Source of the DNA: an uncultured Propionibacteriaceae bacterium
Lineage (GTDB): Bacteria > Actinomycetota > Actinomycetes > Propionibacteriales > Propionibacteriaceae
Direction: 5' to 3'
Length of the DNA stretch: 46,766 nucleotides
Assembly (NCBI GenBank): GCA_936924635.1
Contig: CAKZHP010000052.1
Location: 1-46,766, forward strand
Shown here: positions 25,569-34,037 of the stretch, in pieces
How positions within the stretch are numbered: position 1 is the stretch's first letter
Layout of the letters: every line of letters starts with the position of its first letter
Translations under genes and position numbers: made by a program
Notes under the pieces: model-generated
The model's input: only the letters and a program-made list of their open reading frames with translations
What the model was told of the DNA's origin: nothing
Database searches by the model: none

Positions 25569-25880
25569 TCAGCCCCAGCCGGCCATCCGCGCCAGAGCGG
25601 CCGCGAGGGCTCCCACGATCACGACCACGATGTACGGGGCGCGCAGCCACAGCGCCACCGCGGCGGCACCCAGGGCCGCCAGGCGGGCGTCCAGGTGGAT
25701 CGCCTGGCCGGAGCCGACGGTGTTCATGACCACCAGCGACGTGAGCAGCCCGACCGTCATCGCCGTGGTCGCGCGGGCCACGACCGAGTGCCGCACCAGA
25801 TTGGCCGGCACCAGGTAGCCGACGAGCTTGAGCAGGTAGCACGCGAGCGCCGCGGCCACCACCCATCCCCACAGGCTCAT
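25569..25880 (-). CDS. azlD: AzlD-family branched-chain amino acid export subunit
   Basis: A 103-residue membrane protein with three or four helices (WVVAAALACYLLKLVGYLVP, TTAMTVGLLTSLVVMNTVG, LAALGAAAVALWLRAPYIVVVIVGALAAALAR). This is the small subunit of AzlCD exporters, which expel branched-chain or related amino acids. It overlaps azlC by 4 nt (ATGA), the usual arrangement. Confidence 0.85.
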   Translation of the reverse strand: MSLWGWVVAAALACYLLKLVGYLVPANLVRHSVVARATTAMTVGLLTSLVVMNTVGSGQAIHLDARLAALGAAAVALWLRAPYIVVVIVGALAAALARMAGWG

Positions 25881-26539
25881 ACGGCGACCTCCGCGCGACG
25901 CAGCAGGCCCACGGCTGCCGACGCACCGGCCGCGACCAGCAGCGGCACGCCCGGGGGCAGGAACGGGAGCAGCACGACGGTGACCACGGCCGCCACGACG
26001 GCGACGGCCCACGAGTCCCGCACCTTCAGCCGCGGCCAGAGCAGGCCCAGGAAGCCAGCGACGGCGGCGCCGTCGAGACCGTACGTGCGGGGGTCACCGA
26101 TCACCGACCCCGCCAGGGACCCCACCAGGGTGAACACGTTCCAGCAGACGAACACGCCCAGCCCGGCGGTCCAGAACCCCCGCCGTTGCTCCTCGGGCGT
26201 GGGCTGGGCGACAGCGGTGGCGAAGGACTCGTCGATGGTGAGGTGGGCCTTGGCCATCCGCCACGGCAGCGGTGACGGCATCAGGGCGTTCAGCTCGGCT
26301 CCGTACACGGCGTTGCGCAGGCCGAGCAGGAACGCGGCCGACACGGCCGTGGGGCCCCCGCCCACCAGCGCGCCGATGAACGCGAACTGGGAGCCGCCGG
26401 TGAACATCAGCAGCGACAGCACCTGCGTCTGCAGCACCGAGAGGCCGGCCGTCGTGGCCAGGGCACCGAACGAGACCCCGTACACGCCGACGGCGGCGGC
26501 GATGGACAGACCCATCTTCATGGCCGGCGTGATGCTCAC
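25877..26539 (-). CDS. azlC: AzlC-family amino acid exporter
   Basis: A 220-residue membrane protein with about six helices. It has the AzlC pattern: GVYGVSFGALATTAGLS, LMFTGGSQFAFIGAL and LLGLRNAVYGAEL near the start, then AHLTIDESFATA. With AzlD it forms a branched-chain amino acid efflux pump in the cell membrane. The GTG start is supported by TAGTTT six bases upstream, indicating a leaderless mRNA. An ATG six codons further on is the alternative start. Confidence 0.88.
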   Translation of the reverse strand: MSITPAMKMGLSIAAAVGVYGVSFGALATTAGLSVLQTQVLSLLMFTGGSQFAFIGALVGGGPTAVSAAFLLGLRNAVYGAELNALMPSPLPWRMAKAHLTIDESFATAVAQPTPEEQRRGFWTAGLGVFVCWNVFTLVGSLAGSVIGDPRTYGLDGAAVAGFLGLLWPRLKVRDSWAVAVVAAVVTVVLLPFLPPGVPLLVAAGASAAVGLLRRAEVAV

Positions 26540-26545
26540 CGCGGC

Positions 26546-26551
26546 AAACTA
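26546..26551 (-). promoter_or_regulatory. -10 box, leaderless azlC start
   Basis: On the minus strand TAGTTT is followed by six bases and the GTG of azlC. No ribosome site is present. Confidence 0.5.
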
Positions 26552-26594
26552 GCCCACGGCCCCCGGCCGCGACCGGACGCCCATGAGGCTGAGA

Positions 26595-26600
26595 TAGCGT
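26595..26600 (+). promoter_or_regulatory. -10 box, leaderless rimO start
   Basis: TAGCGT is followed by seven bases and the GTG at 26608. This decides that start over the GTG three codons upstream, which lies inside the box. Confidence 0.5.
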
Positions 26601-26607
26601 GTCCCGC

Positions 26608-28068
26608 GTGACTGAGACGACCCGCGTGCACGTGGTGACCCTGGGGTGCGCCCGCAACGAGGTCGACTCCGAGGAGATGGCGGGCCGGCTGCAGGCCGGT
26701 GGCTTCGAGCTGGTCGGCGACCCGGAGAGCGCTGATGCGGTGCTGGTGAACACGTGCGGCTTCATCGATGCGGCCAAGAAGGACTCGGTGGACACCTTGC
26801 TGGCCGCCGCCGACCTCAAGGACGCGGGCCAGGCCAAGGCCGTGGTCGCGGTGGGCTGCATGGCCGAGAGGTACGGCACCGAGCTGGCCGAGGCGCTCCC
26901 GGAGGCGGACGCGGTGCTGGGCTTCGACGCGTACCCCGACATCGCCGACCGGCTGCGTCGGATCGTGGCGGGAGAGCGGCCGGGCTCGCACGTCCCTCAA
27001 GACCGCCGGCGCCTGCTTCCGGTGACCCCGCTGGCCCGGCCGAAGGCGGCCGCGGCGGTCGCCGTGCCCGGTTTCGCACAGCCCGCGGGCCCGGTGGGCC
27101 CGGCGAGCGGGCCCCGCGTGCTGCGGGCCCGTCTTGAGCGTGGCCCGTCGGCGCCGTTGAAGATCGCCTCCGGCTGCGACCGGCGGTGCGCGTTCTGCGC
27201 GATCCCGTCGTTCCGCGGCTCGTACGTCTCGCGGCCGGTCGACGAGGTCGTCGCCGAGGCGGAGTGGCTGGTGTCGCAGGGCGTGCGCGAGCTGTTCCTG
27301 GTGAGCGAGAACACCTCCTCGTACGGCAAGGACCTGGGTGACCCGCGAGCGCTGGAGCAGCTCGTCCGTGCGCTCGGTGACGTCGACGGTCTGGGCTGGG
27401 TGCGGCTGTCGTACCTGCAGCCGGCCGAGGTGAAGCCGTCGCTGCTGGCCGCCATGGCCGAGAGCCCCGTGGTGGTGGACTACTTCGACCTGCCATTCCA
27501 GCACGCCTCGGCCAGCGTGCTGCGACGGATGCGCCGTTTCGGTGACGCGGAGTCGTTCCTGCAGCTGCTGCGTCAGGTGCGGGCGCAGAGCCCGGCCGCG
27601 GGGGTGCGCAGCAACGTGATCGTCGGGTTCCCCGGCGAGACCGACGCCGACTTCCAGGTGCTGAAGGACTTCGTGGCTGCCGCCGACCTGGACGTGCTCG
27701 GCGTGTTCGCCTACTCAGACGAGGAGGGCACCGAGGGCGCGCGGCTCGGTGACAAGGTGCCTGACGAGCTGATCGAGGAGCGCCGGGCCGAGCTCACCGA
27801 CCTGGCCCTGCTGCTGATGGAGGAGCGGGCGGCCGCACGCGTCGGCGAGCAGGTCGAGGTGCTCGTCGAGGAGCGAGACGACGAGGGCTGGCGCGGGCGG
27901 GCCCGGCATCAGGGGCCGGAGGTGGACGGCACGACCCTGCTGACGGGGGCGTCGGGCTCGACCGCGGTCGGCGACATCGTGCCCGCAGTGGTCTCGTCGA
28001 GCGACGGCATCGACATCGTGGCGGCCCCGGCATCACGGAGGGGCCCCGGTGCCGACGGCGTCGACTAG
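26608..28068 (+). CDS. rimO: Ribosomal protein S12 methylthiotransferase
   Basis: A 486-residue radical-SAM enzyme that adds a methylthio group to an aspartate of ribosomal protein S12. An N-terminal UPF0004 domain carries the first cluster (HVVTLGCARNEVDSE, NTCGFIDAAK, VGCMAERYG). The radical-SAM motif is Cys190-x3-Cys194-x2-Cys197 (SGCDRRCAFCAIPSFRG). The C-terminus is a TRAM RNA-binding domain. A spacer of about 60 residues before the radical-SAM domain is rich in Pro and Ala. The aspartate-type RimO sequence (AIPSFRG) separates it from MiaB. It overlaps pgsA by 20 nt. Confidence 0.94.
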   Translation: MTETTRVHVVTLGCARNEVDSEEMAGRLQAGGFELVGDPESADAVLVNTCGFIDAAKKDSVDTLLAAADLKDAGQAKAVVAVGCMAERYGTELAEALPEADAVLGFDAYPDIADRLRRIVAGERPGSHVPQDRRRLLPVTPLARPKAAAAVAVPGFAQPAGPVGPASGPRVLRARLERGPSAPLKIASGCDRRCAFCAIPSFRGSYVSRPVDEVVAEAEWLVSQGVRELFLVSENTSSYGKDLGDPRALEQLVRALGDVDGLGWVRLSYLQPAEVKPSLLAAMAESPVVVDYFDLPFQHASASVLRRMRRFGDAESFLQLLRQVRAQSPAAGVRSNVIVGFPGETDADFQVLKDFVAAADLDVLGVFAYSDEEGTEGARLGDKVPDELIEERRAELTDLALLLMEERAAARVGEQVEVLVEERDDEGWRGRARHQGPEVDGTTLLTGASGSTAVGDIVPAVVSSSDGIDIVAAPASRRGPGADGVD

Positions 28069-28636
28069 CGAGCCGAGCCCGCTCAACCTGCCGAACATCC
28101 TCACGGGTGTCCGGCTGCTGATGGTGCCGCTGTTCGGCTGGCTGCTGCTCTCCCACCCCGCCGACGCGGCCTGGCGCTGGGCAGCCGCCATCGTCTTCGT
28201 GCTCGCCAGCGCGACCGACGTGGCCGACGGCAAGCTGGCGCGCAAGTACGGGCTGGTGACCCGGTTCGGCAAGCTCTGGGACCCCATCGCCGACAAGGCG
28301 CTGACCGGCATGGCGTTCGTGGCTCTGTCCATCCTCGGTGAGCTGCCGTGGTGGGTGACGGTCGTGGTCTTGGTCCGCGAGTGGGGCATCACGCTGCTGC
28401 GGTTCCTGATCCTGAAGTACGGCGTGATGGCGGCCAACCGGGGCGGCAAGCTGAAGACCGTGACGCAGTCGGTCGCGCTGGTGGCCTACATCCTGCCGCT
28501 GCCCGCCCTGCTGCACTACGTCGCCGTCGGCATCATGGCCCTGGCGGTGGTGCTCACCGTCGTGACCGGTCTGGACTACTGCCGCGAGGCGTGGCGGCTC
28601 CGCAAGCGGGCGCTGGCGGATGGCACCCGAGGCTGA
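28049..28636 (+). CDS. pgsA: CDP-diacylglycerol--glycerol-3-phosphate phosphatidyltransferase
   Basis: A 195-residue integral membrane enzyme making phosphatidylglycerol phosphate from CDP-diacylglycerol and glycerol 3-phosphate. The CDP-alcohol phosphotransferase signature is complete: D-x2-DG-x2-AR-x8-G-x3-D-x3-D (TDVADGKLAR then GKLWDPIADK). About five membrane helices. The GTG start lies within the end of rimO, and the gene overlaps cinA by 17 nt, so rimO-pgsA-cinA are tightly linked. Confidence 0.93.
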   Translation: MPTASTSEPSPLNLPNILTGVRLLMVPLFGWLLLSHPADAAWRWAAAIVFVLASATDVADGKLARKYGLVTRFGKLWDPIADKALTGMAFVALSILGELPWWVTVVVLVREWGITLLRFLILKYGVMAANRGGKLKTVTQSVALVAYILPLPALLHYVAVGIMALAVVLTVVTGLDYCREAWRLRKRALADGTRG

Positions 28637-29135
28637 CCTGGCGACCCGGCTCGTCGCGGCGCTGCGGCGGCGGGGTGAGACGGTCGCCACCTGCGAGTCG
28701 CTGACGGCAGGCCTGGTGGCGGCGGAGATCGCCACGGTGCCGGGCGCGTCGGCGGTCCTGCGCGGTGGCCTGGTGACGTACGCCACCGAGCTCAAGACGA
28801 CCGTGGCCGGGGTCGACCCGCGGGTGATCGGCCGCTTCGGGGTGGTGTCGCGGGAGACCGCCCAGGCGATGGCCGCCGGCGCGCGCAGCGTCTGCGGGGC
28901 GGCCTGGGGGGTCGCCACCACCGGTGTCGCCGGGCCTGAGGTCGTCGACGGCCTGCCGCCGGGCACCGTCTGCGTGGCGGTCTCAGGGGCCGGAAGGGTG
29001 GTCTCCGAGCAGGTGGCCCTTGTCGGCGACCGGGCCAGCATCAGGCGCGGCAGCGTGACCGCGGTGCTGGAGATCCTGCTGGCCGAGGTCGGCCGTGGGC
29101 GAACGGTCGGGGCGCCCGCTTCGCCGGGCGGGTAG
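28620..29135 (+). CDS. cinA: Nicotinamide-nucleotide amidase (CinA C-terminal type)
   Basis: A 171-residue stand-alone CinA C-terminal domain, which deamidates nicotinamide mononucleotide. It has TCESLTAGLVAAEIATVPGAS, RGGLVTYATELK, FGVVSRETAQAMA and TTGVAGPE. The N-terminal MoCF-like domain found in longer CinA proteins is absent, as usual in actinobacteria. It is the third gene of the rimO-pgsA-cinA run and lies just before clgR. Confidence 0.9.
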   Translation: MAPEADLATRLVAALRRRGETVATCESLTAGLVAAEIATVPGASAVLRGGLVTYATELKTTVAGVDPRVIGRFGVVSRETAQAMAAGARSVCGAAWGVATTGVAGPEVVDGLPPGTVCVAVSGAGRVVSEQVALVGDRASIRRGSVTAVLEILLAEVGRGRTVGAPASPGG

Positions 29136-29138
29136 AGT
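29133..29138 (+). promoter_or_regulatory. -10 box, leaderless clgR start
   Basis: TAGAGT is followed by six bases (CTGCGC) and then the ATG of the regulator. There is no ribosome site. Confidence 0.55.
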
Positions 29139-29144
29139 CTGCGC

Positions 29145-29441
29145 ATGCACAAGGTCCACGTCACCCCCCTCCTGCGCGAGGTGCTGGGCGATTCGCTGCG
29201 CGAGCTGCGGACGGAGCAGGGCCGAACGCTGCGTGAGGTCTCTGCCGGCGCCCGGGTGAGCCTGGGCTACCTCTCCGAGGTGGAGCGCGGGCAGAAGGAG
29301 GCGTCGTCGGAGCTGCTGGCCGCCATCTGCGGCGCGCTCGACGTGCCGCTGTCCGTCGTGGTCGACGACGCCGCGCGCCGGATGGCGGCGTACGAGTCGG
29401 TGGCCGTCCTCCCCGTCGGCACCGTCGTCGCCGCCGCCTGA
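29145..29441 (+). CDS. clgR: XRE-family regulator, ClgR-like
   Basis: A 98-residue helix-turn-helix protein (LRELRTEQGRTLREVSAGA, VSLGYLSEVERGQKEASSEL, the core of the Cro/CI-type fold). Its place before recA and after cinA is that of clgR, the activator of clp protease and stress genes. It ends in TVVAAA; in Streptomyces and Corynebacterium, ClgR is destroyed by ClpP through C-terminal alanines, so this tail may be a degron. Leaderless start by -10 spacing. Confidence 0.82.
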   Translation: MHKVHVTPLLREVLGDSLRELRTEQGRTLREVSAGARVSLGYLSEVERGQKEASSELLAAICGALDVPLSVVVDDAARRMAAYESVAVLPVGTVVAAA

Positions 29442-29443
29442 GG

Positions 29444-29638
29444 ATGCGCGAGGCCGAGCTCTGGCAACGGATGGAGAGGGCGCTGGGGCGCGCGTACGCT
29501 CACGCGTGGGCCGACCAGGTCGTCCTCACCGACCTCGGCGGACGCACGGTGCGCGAGGCGCTCGGAGCCGGCATGAACGCGAAGGCCATCTGGCGGGCCG
29601 TGTGGGCCCAGCTCGACCTCCCGCCCGTGGACCGCTGA
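29444..29638 (+). CDS. DUF3046 family protein
   Basis: A 64-residue protein matching DUF3046 (REAELWQRMERALGRAYAHAWADQVVLTDLGGRTVREALGAG-type sequence), a small actinobacterial family almost always found before recA. Function unknown. It starts two bases after the clgR stop and is probably co-transcribed with it. Confidence 0.85.
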   Translation: MREAELWQRMERALGRAYAHAWADQVVLTDLGGRTVREALGAGMNAKAIWRAVWAQLDLPPVDR

Positions 29639-29726
29639 GGCAGAGCCGTCCGCGGACGCGCCGATCGGAGAAGACGCGCCGGGGCCGGCAGGGCAAGGTG
29701 GAAGCCTGATCGGTGAAGGAGAGCCC

Positions 29727-30115
29727 GTGCCCACACCGTCTGGACGCCTCGTCGCTGGTGACCTGGAACTGACCCGGCTGCTACCGGTGCCCGTCGCGCA
29801 GGTATGGGCCGCGTTCACCGAGTCCGGCCGGCTGGAGCGGTGGATCGGCCGCTACTTGGGCGACCCTCGCTCGGGCTCCGTACGCTTCGTGATGACCGCC
29901 GAAGGTGAGGGCGACGACGATGGGGGGTCGGAGACCCGGATCGAGCGGTGCGACCCCCTGCGGCTGCTGCCGGTGACCCAGCGCTCCGGCCCGGTCCTGA
30001 GCGGCGTCTGGTCGCCGACCCGTGGATGCTGCGCGTGGCTGGGCTGCTCGAGGACCAGGCGCAGATCACGACTGACCTGACCTGTTCCTCGACTGCGACG
30101 CCACGACCCGGCCAT
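29727..30115 (+). pseudogene. Decayed SRPBCC/AHSA1-like gene
   Basis: A good ribosome site (AAGGAGA) and GTG open a reading frame with the START-fold beginning LELTRLLPVPVAQVWAAFTE and continuing to RIERCDPLR. After about 29990 that frame becomes Arg/Cys-rich and ends at 30080. The next frame instead carries the expected continuation (VADPWMLRVAGLLEDQAQIT), so one frameshift near 29990 has split the gene. Beyond about 30100 no convincing C-terminal part is seen. A sequencing error is possible but the far end is also lost, so decay is more likely. Confidence 0.55.
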
Positions 30116-30193
30116 CTGCTGGGGTGGATCGGCGGGGGAGCGAGGGGGCCGTGCCGGTCGTCGCGCGACACGCCGACGGCCGTGCAGCCCGTT

Positions 30194-30207
30194 CGAACAG
30201 GTGTTCG
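30194..30207. promoter_or_regulatory. LexA (SOS) box upstream of recA
   Basis: CGAACAGGTGTTCG matches the actinobacterial/Gram-positive SOS box CGAACrnryGTTCG at every fixed position. It lies about 160 nt before the recA ATG. Confidence 0.88.
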
Positions 30208-30273
30208 GTAAGTTGTTCACCGTTGGAGAACGACACCAGCTCTCATCCACAGCCGCACCCCCGCGGCGCGGGA

Positions 30274-30296
30274 TTGTCAGTGGGCCCCTCTACTGT
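30274..30296 (+). promoter_or_regulatory. RecA-NDp (PafBC-type) promoter
   Basis: TTGTCAGTG, eight bases, then TACTGT: an exact match to the LexA-independent DNA-damage promoter motif of mycobacteria (TTGTCRGTG-N8-TANNNT) used by PafBC. It would start transcription near 30303, about 68 nt before recA. Confidence 0.88.
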
Positions 30297-30370
30297 CACC
30301 CACAGTGGCTCGAGCGGGTCACTCACACAGACCTCGAGTCGCGCAGACTCGTCGACGGAAGGACTCAGTC

Positions 30371-31429
<1,059 letters not shown>

Positions 31430-31516
31430 GCCACGGCCGCGACGTCGGCGCGGTGCGAGGTGCTTCTCGTGGGCGACGCCGTGCCGGTGGGGCCGCGCGG
31501 GCGGAGGTGAGTCGTC

Positions 31517-32320
31517 GTGACGTCGTCTGAGATCGAAGACCTGAGGCGCCGGATGAACGAGATCACGGCCACCTCCGTCCCGGCCGTGACGCTGGGCCCG
31601 GGCGTGGGCGGTGAGTCAGGAGCGACGCCCCCGCCGTCCGAGGCCCGCCCGCGTCGGGGGGGCCGCAGGAGCGTCGGCGGTGAGGTTGCCGGCGAACTGG
31701 CGCTGGAGGCTGCTGACGTGGCCGAGGCTCGCACCCGCCGTCGCGAGAAGGGCCGCGGCCGTGCCGTCACCGGCGGCCGGCGCCAGCCCGCTCCGGTCGA
31801 TCCGACCGACGACCAGGTCGACGAGGAGCTCTCGCCGGAGGAGGCGGAGGCGAAGAGGCGTCGTGAGACCTCGCGTGCTCACGAGATCGCGCTGCGGCGG
31901 CTCACGGTGCGCGGTCGGAGCCGGTGGGAGCTGGCGACAGACCTGGCCCAGCGTGATGTGGATCCTGAGGTGGCGGGCGCGGTCATCGACCTTCTCGAGG
32001 GCGTCGGTCTCGTCGACGACGCGTCCTTCGCCACCAGCTGGGTGGAGAGCCGCCGCGGGTCGCAACGGGTGTCGTCGGGTCAGATCCGGCGGCAGCTGCG
32101 GCAGAAGGGCGTCGCCGACGAGCACATCGACGCCGCTCTCGCCGAGAACGGCCCCGACGACCTCGCCACCGCTCGCGACCTGGCCCAGGCGCGGATGCGC
32201 TCCCTGCGGGGGTTGGACAGGGCTGCGCAGGAGCGTCGCCTGGCTGGATACCTAGCCCGACGGGGATACGGCGGGGGTCTGGTGAGCCAGGTGGTCCGCG
32301 AGGTGCTGGCCGACCTCTAG
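31517..32320 (+). CDS. recX: RecA regulator RecX
   Basis: A 267-residue protein. The RecX domain, three helical repeats, covers about residues 119-267 (EIALRRLTVRGRSRWELATDLAQR, DDASFATSWVESRR, QIRRQLRQKGVADEHIDAAL). Residues 1-118 are a long Arg/Gly/Glu-rich tail without recognisable fold; many actinobacterial RecX proteins have a shorter one. RecX caps RecA filaments. GTG start behind GGAGG. Confidence 0.9.
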   Translation: MTSSEIEDLRRRMNEITATSVPAVTLGPGVGGESGATPPPSEARPRRGGRRSVGGEVAGELALEAADVAEARTRRREKGRGRAVTGGRRQPAPVDPTDDQVDEELSPEEAEAKRRRETSRAHEIALRRLTVRGRSRWELATDLAQRDVDPEVAGAVIDLLEGVGLVDDASFATSWVESRRGSQRVSSGQIRRQLRQKGVADEHIDAALAENGPDDLATARDLAQARMRSLRGLDRAAQERRLAGYLARRGYGGGLVSQVVREVLADL

Positions 32321-32423
32321 CCCACCGCTGCGGGTGATCAGTCACTGCCCCGACTCCGTCGACCTCGTGCCCTTGGAGTGGCCTGGGCCCGGAGTCACGG
32401 CCGTCACCCCGCGCATCGTGTCG

Positions 32424-32677
32424 AGTGTCCAGTCTGCACAGTGCGGGGGTGGGAAGTCGCTGGAGTGCGTAGTGCCCGGTCTGCAGAGCTGCGGGTGCCT
32501 AGTGTCCGGTCTGGGTGGCGGCGGGTCTGGGTAGTGGCCGGGCTGCGCAGGTGTCCAGTCCGGTAGCCGCCTGGCTAGTGGCGGGTTGGGCCATGCATAC
32601 TGTCCGGTCTGCAGGGGTGCTGCTGGGAGCAGCGGCTGGTGCGTGCAGCGTGCGGTCTGGGCGGTGGCCGGTTCTGC
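32424..32677 (+). repeat. Degenerate AGTGTCCGGTCTGC repeat cluster
   Basis: Six or seven diverged copies of a 14-mer: starts at about 32424 (AGTGTCCAGTCTGC), 32471 (AGTGCCCGGTCTGC), 32501 (AGTGTCCGGTCTGG), 32533 (AGTGGCCGGGCTGC), 32550 (GGTGTCCAGTCCGG), 32599 (ACTGTCCGGTCTGC) and 32663 (GGTGGCCGGTTCTGC). All are in the same direction; spacing varies from 17 to 64 nt, so this is not a CRISPR. Function unknown. Confidence 0.75.
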
Positions 32678-32817
32678 GCTGGCTGGTGAGCGTCGTGGCC
32701 CGTGGGAGCAACGCGGTGGCTGCCCTCGCTGGGCGAGGGTCGTGAGGGGGCTGGTCACGGTGCCGCGGTGCTGTACCCAGAGGGGGCGCCGGGAGCGCTT
32801 TCCGGCAGTACCGCCGG

Positions 32818-32823
32818 TAAACT
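32818..32823 (+). promoter_or_regulatory. -10 box, leaderless moaA start
   Basis: TAAACT is followed by seven pyrimidine-rich bases (TTTCCTC) and the ATG of moaA; no ribosome site is present. Confidence 0.55.
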
Positions 32824-32830
32824 TTTCCTC

Positions 32831-33844
32831 ATGCCAGCGCTCGCTCTCGTGGACTCGTTCGGGCGGGTGGCGACCGACCTGCGGCTGTCGGTCACGGATG
32901 TGTGCAACCTGCGGTGCACGTACTGTCTCCCGGCCACCGGCGTGCACTGGTTGCCCCGGGCCGAGATCCTCAGCGTCGACGAGCTGACGCGGCTCGCCCG
33001 CATCGGGGTGACCCGTCTGGGCATCACCAAGATCCGGCTCACCGGCGGGGAGCCGCTCACCCGGCCTGACCTGGTCGACATCGTGCGCGGCATCCGTGGC
33101 TCGCTCCCCGACGTCGAGATCGCCCTCACCACGAACGGGGTCGGGCTCGCGTCGAAGGCCGCCGAGCTGGCCGCTGCGGGCGTCGACCGGGTCAACGTCT
33201 CGCTGGACACCATCCACGCCGAGACGTTCCTGGCGATCACGCGTCGCACGGGGCTGTCGGACGTGCTGGACGGCATCCGCGCCGCTGCCACCGCCGGTCT
33301 GGGGCCAGTGAAGGTGAACGCCGTGCTCACCAGGGGTGTCAACGACCATGAGGTGGTCGACCTGGTGGACTTCTGCCTCAGCGAGGGCTCAGAGCTGCGC
33401 TTCATCGAGCAGATGCCGATCGGCGCCACCAGGAACTGGGCCGAGGAGAACCTCATCAGCGCCGCCGAGATCCGGGGCGCCATCGAGCAGCGCTACACCC
33501 TGCGGTCCCTGCCGGGCCGCGGCCCTGCCCCGGCGGAGCGGTGGGAGGTTCTGGACGGCGACGCGGTGCTCGGCACCGTGGGCATCATCGCGTCGGTGAC
33601 CGAGCCCTTCTGCGGCACCTGCGACCGGACCCGGATCAGCGCCGACGGCCAGCTGCGCTCCTGCCTGTTCTCGAGCGACGAGAGCGACCTGCGCACCCCC
33701 CTTCGCTCCGGCGCCAGCGACGACGAGATCGCCGAGCAGTGGGCCCGCACCATGGCGGCCAAGCCCCGCGCCCACGGCGGTGGCGGCGGGTTCGGAGCCG
33801 GGTTCACTCAGCCCGCGCGCCCCATGAACGCCATCGGCGGGTAG
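32831..33844 (+). CDS. moaA: GTP 3',8-cyclase
   Basis: A 337-residue radical-SAM enzyme catalysing the first step of molybdenum cofactor synthesis. N-terminal cluster: Cys25-x3-Cys29-x2-Cys32 (DVCNLRCTYC). C-terminal cluster: CGTCDRTRISADGQLRSC. The terminal Gly-Gly (NAIGG) needed for catalysis is present. Start by the conserved N-terminus and the -10 spacing. It converges on the narGHJIK-mog operon and supports its cofactor supply; moaC, moaE, moaD and moeA are not in the window. Confidence 0.95.
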   Translation: MPALALVDSFGRVATDLRLSVTDVCNLRCTYCLPATGVHWLPRAEILSVDELTRLARIGVTRLGITKIRLTGGEPLTRPDLVDIVRGIRGSLPDVEIALTTNGVGLASKAAELAAAGVDRVNVSLDTIHAETFLAITRRTGLSDVLDGIRAAATAGLGPVKVNAVLTRGVNDHEVVDLVDFCLSEGSELRFIEQMPIGATRNWAEENLISAAEIRGAIEQRYTLRSLPGRGPAPAERWEVLDGDAVLGTVGIIASVTEPFCGTCDRTRISADGQLRSCLFSSDESDLRTPLRSGASDDEIAEQWARTMAAKPRAHGGGGGFGAGFTQPARPMNAIGG

Positions 33845-33850
33845 CAGCGA

Positions 33851-33870
33851 CCCACCCACGCATGGGCGGG
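33851..33870. terminator. Terminator candidate after moaA
   Basis: CCCACCCA and TGGGCGGG pair around a 4-nt loop with one mismatch, six bases after the moaA stop. Confidence 0.45.
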
Positions 33871-33972
33871 TAGCGAGACGTTGCCTGGAGCGGCCCGGAT
33901 GCCCTGGTGGCCCCCGCCAGTCCAGGAAAGCGATCTCTCCTCCCGCCACGTCGCATCCGATTCTGTTCTTCG

Positions 33973-34015
33973 CATCCGTCTGGCGCTGGACGCGTGCGAG
34001 GAGCAGAGACGGATG
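33973..34015 (-). terminator. Terminator candidate after mog
   Basis: CATCCGTCT (33973-33981) and AGACGGATG (34007-34015) form a perfect 9-bp stem with a 25-nt loop. On the minus strand it lies about 22 nt beyond the mog stop, at the end of the nitrate operon. Confidence 0.45.
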
Positions 34016-34037
34016 TGATGGTGCGTGATCCCGGCGG

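Larger units (their letters stand above)
32321..32830. other. 510-nt non-coding stretch with degenerate repeats
   Basis: No gene seen. It contains the repeat cluster at 32424-32677, a 7-bp hairpin GCCGGGA/TTCCGGC at 32788-32806, and the moaA -10 box at the right end. An open minus-strand frame exists but has Pro/Thr-rich, non-protein-like sequence. Confidence 0.6.

Noticed and set aside
32424..32677. CRISPR array
   Set aside because: The repeats are degenerate and 14 nt long with irregular spacing; there are no uniform spacers or cas genes.
32788..32830. Molybdenum cofactor riboswitch before moaA
   Set aside because: The space between the -10 box and the ATG is seven bases, so moaA is leaderless and cannot carry a riboswitch from that promoter; the hairpin lies upstream of the box.
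32342..33349. Minus-strand frame across the repeat cluster and moaA
   Set aside because: Pro/Thr-rich in the repeats and antisense to a clear MoaA; it has no domain or ribosome site that I can see.
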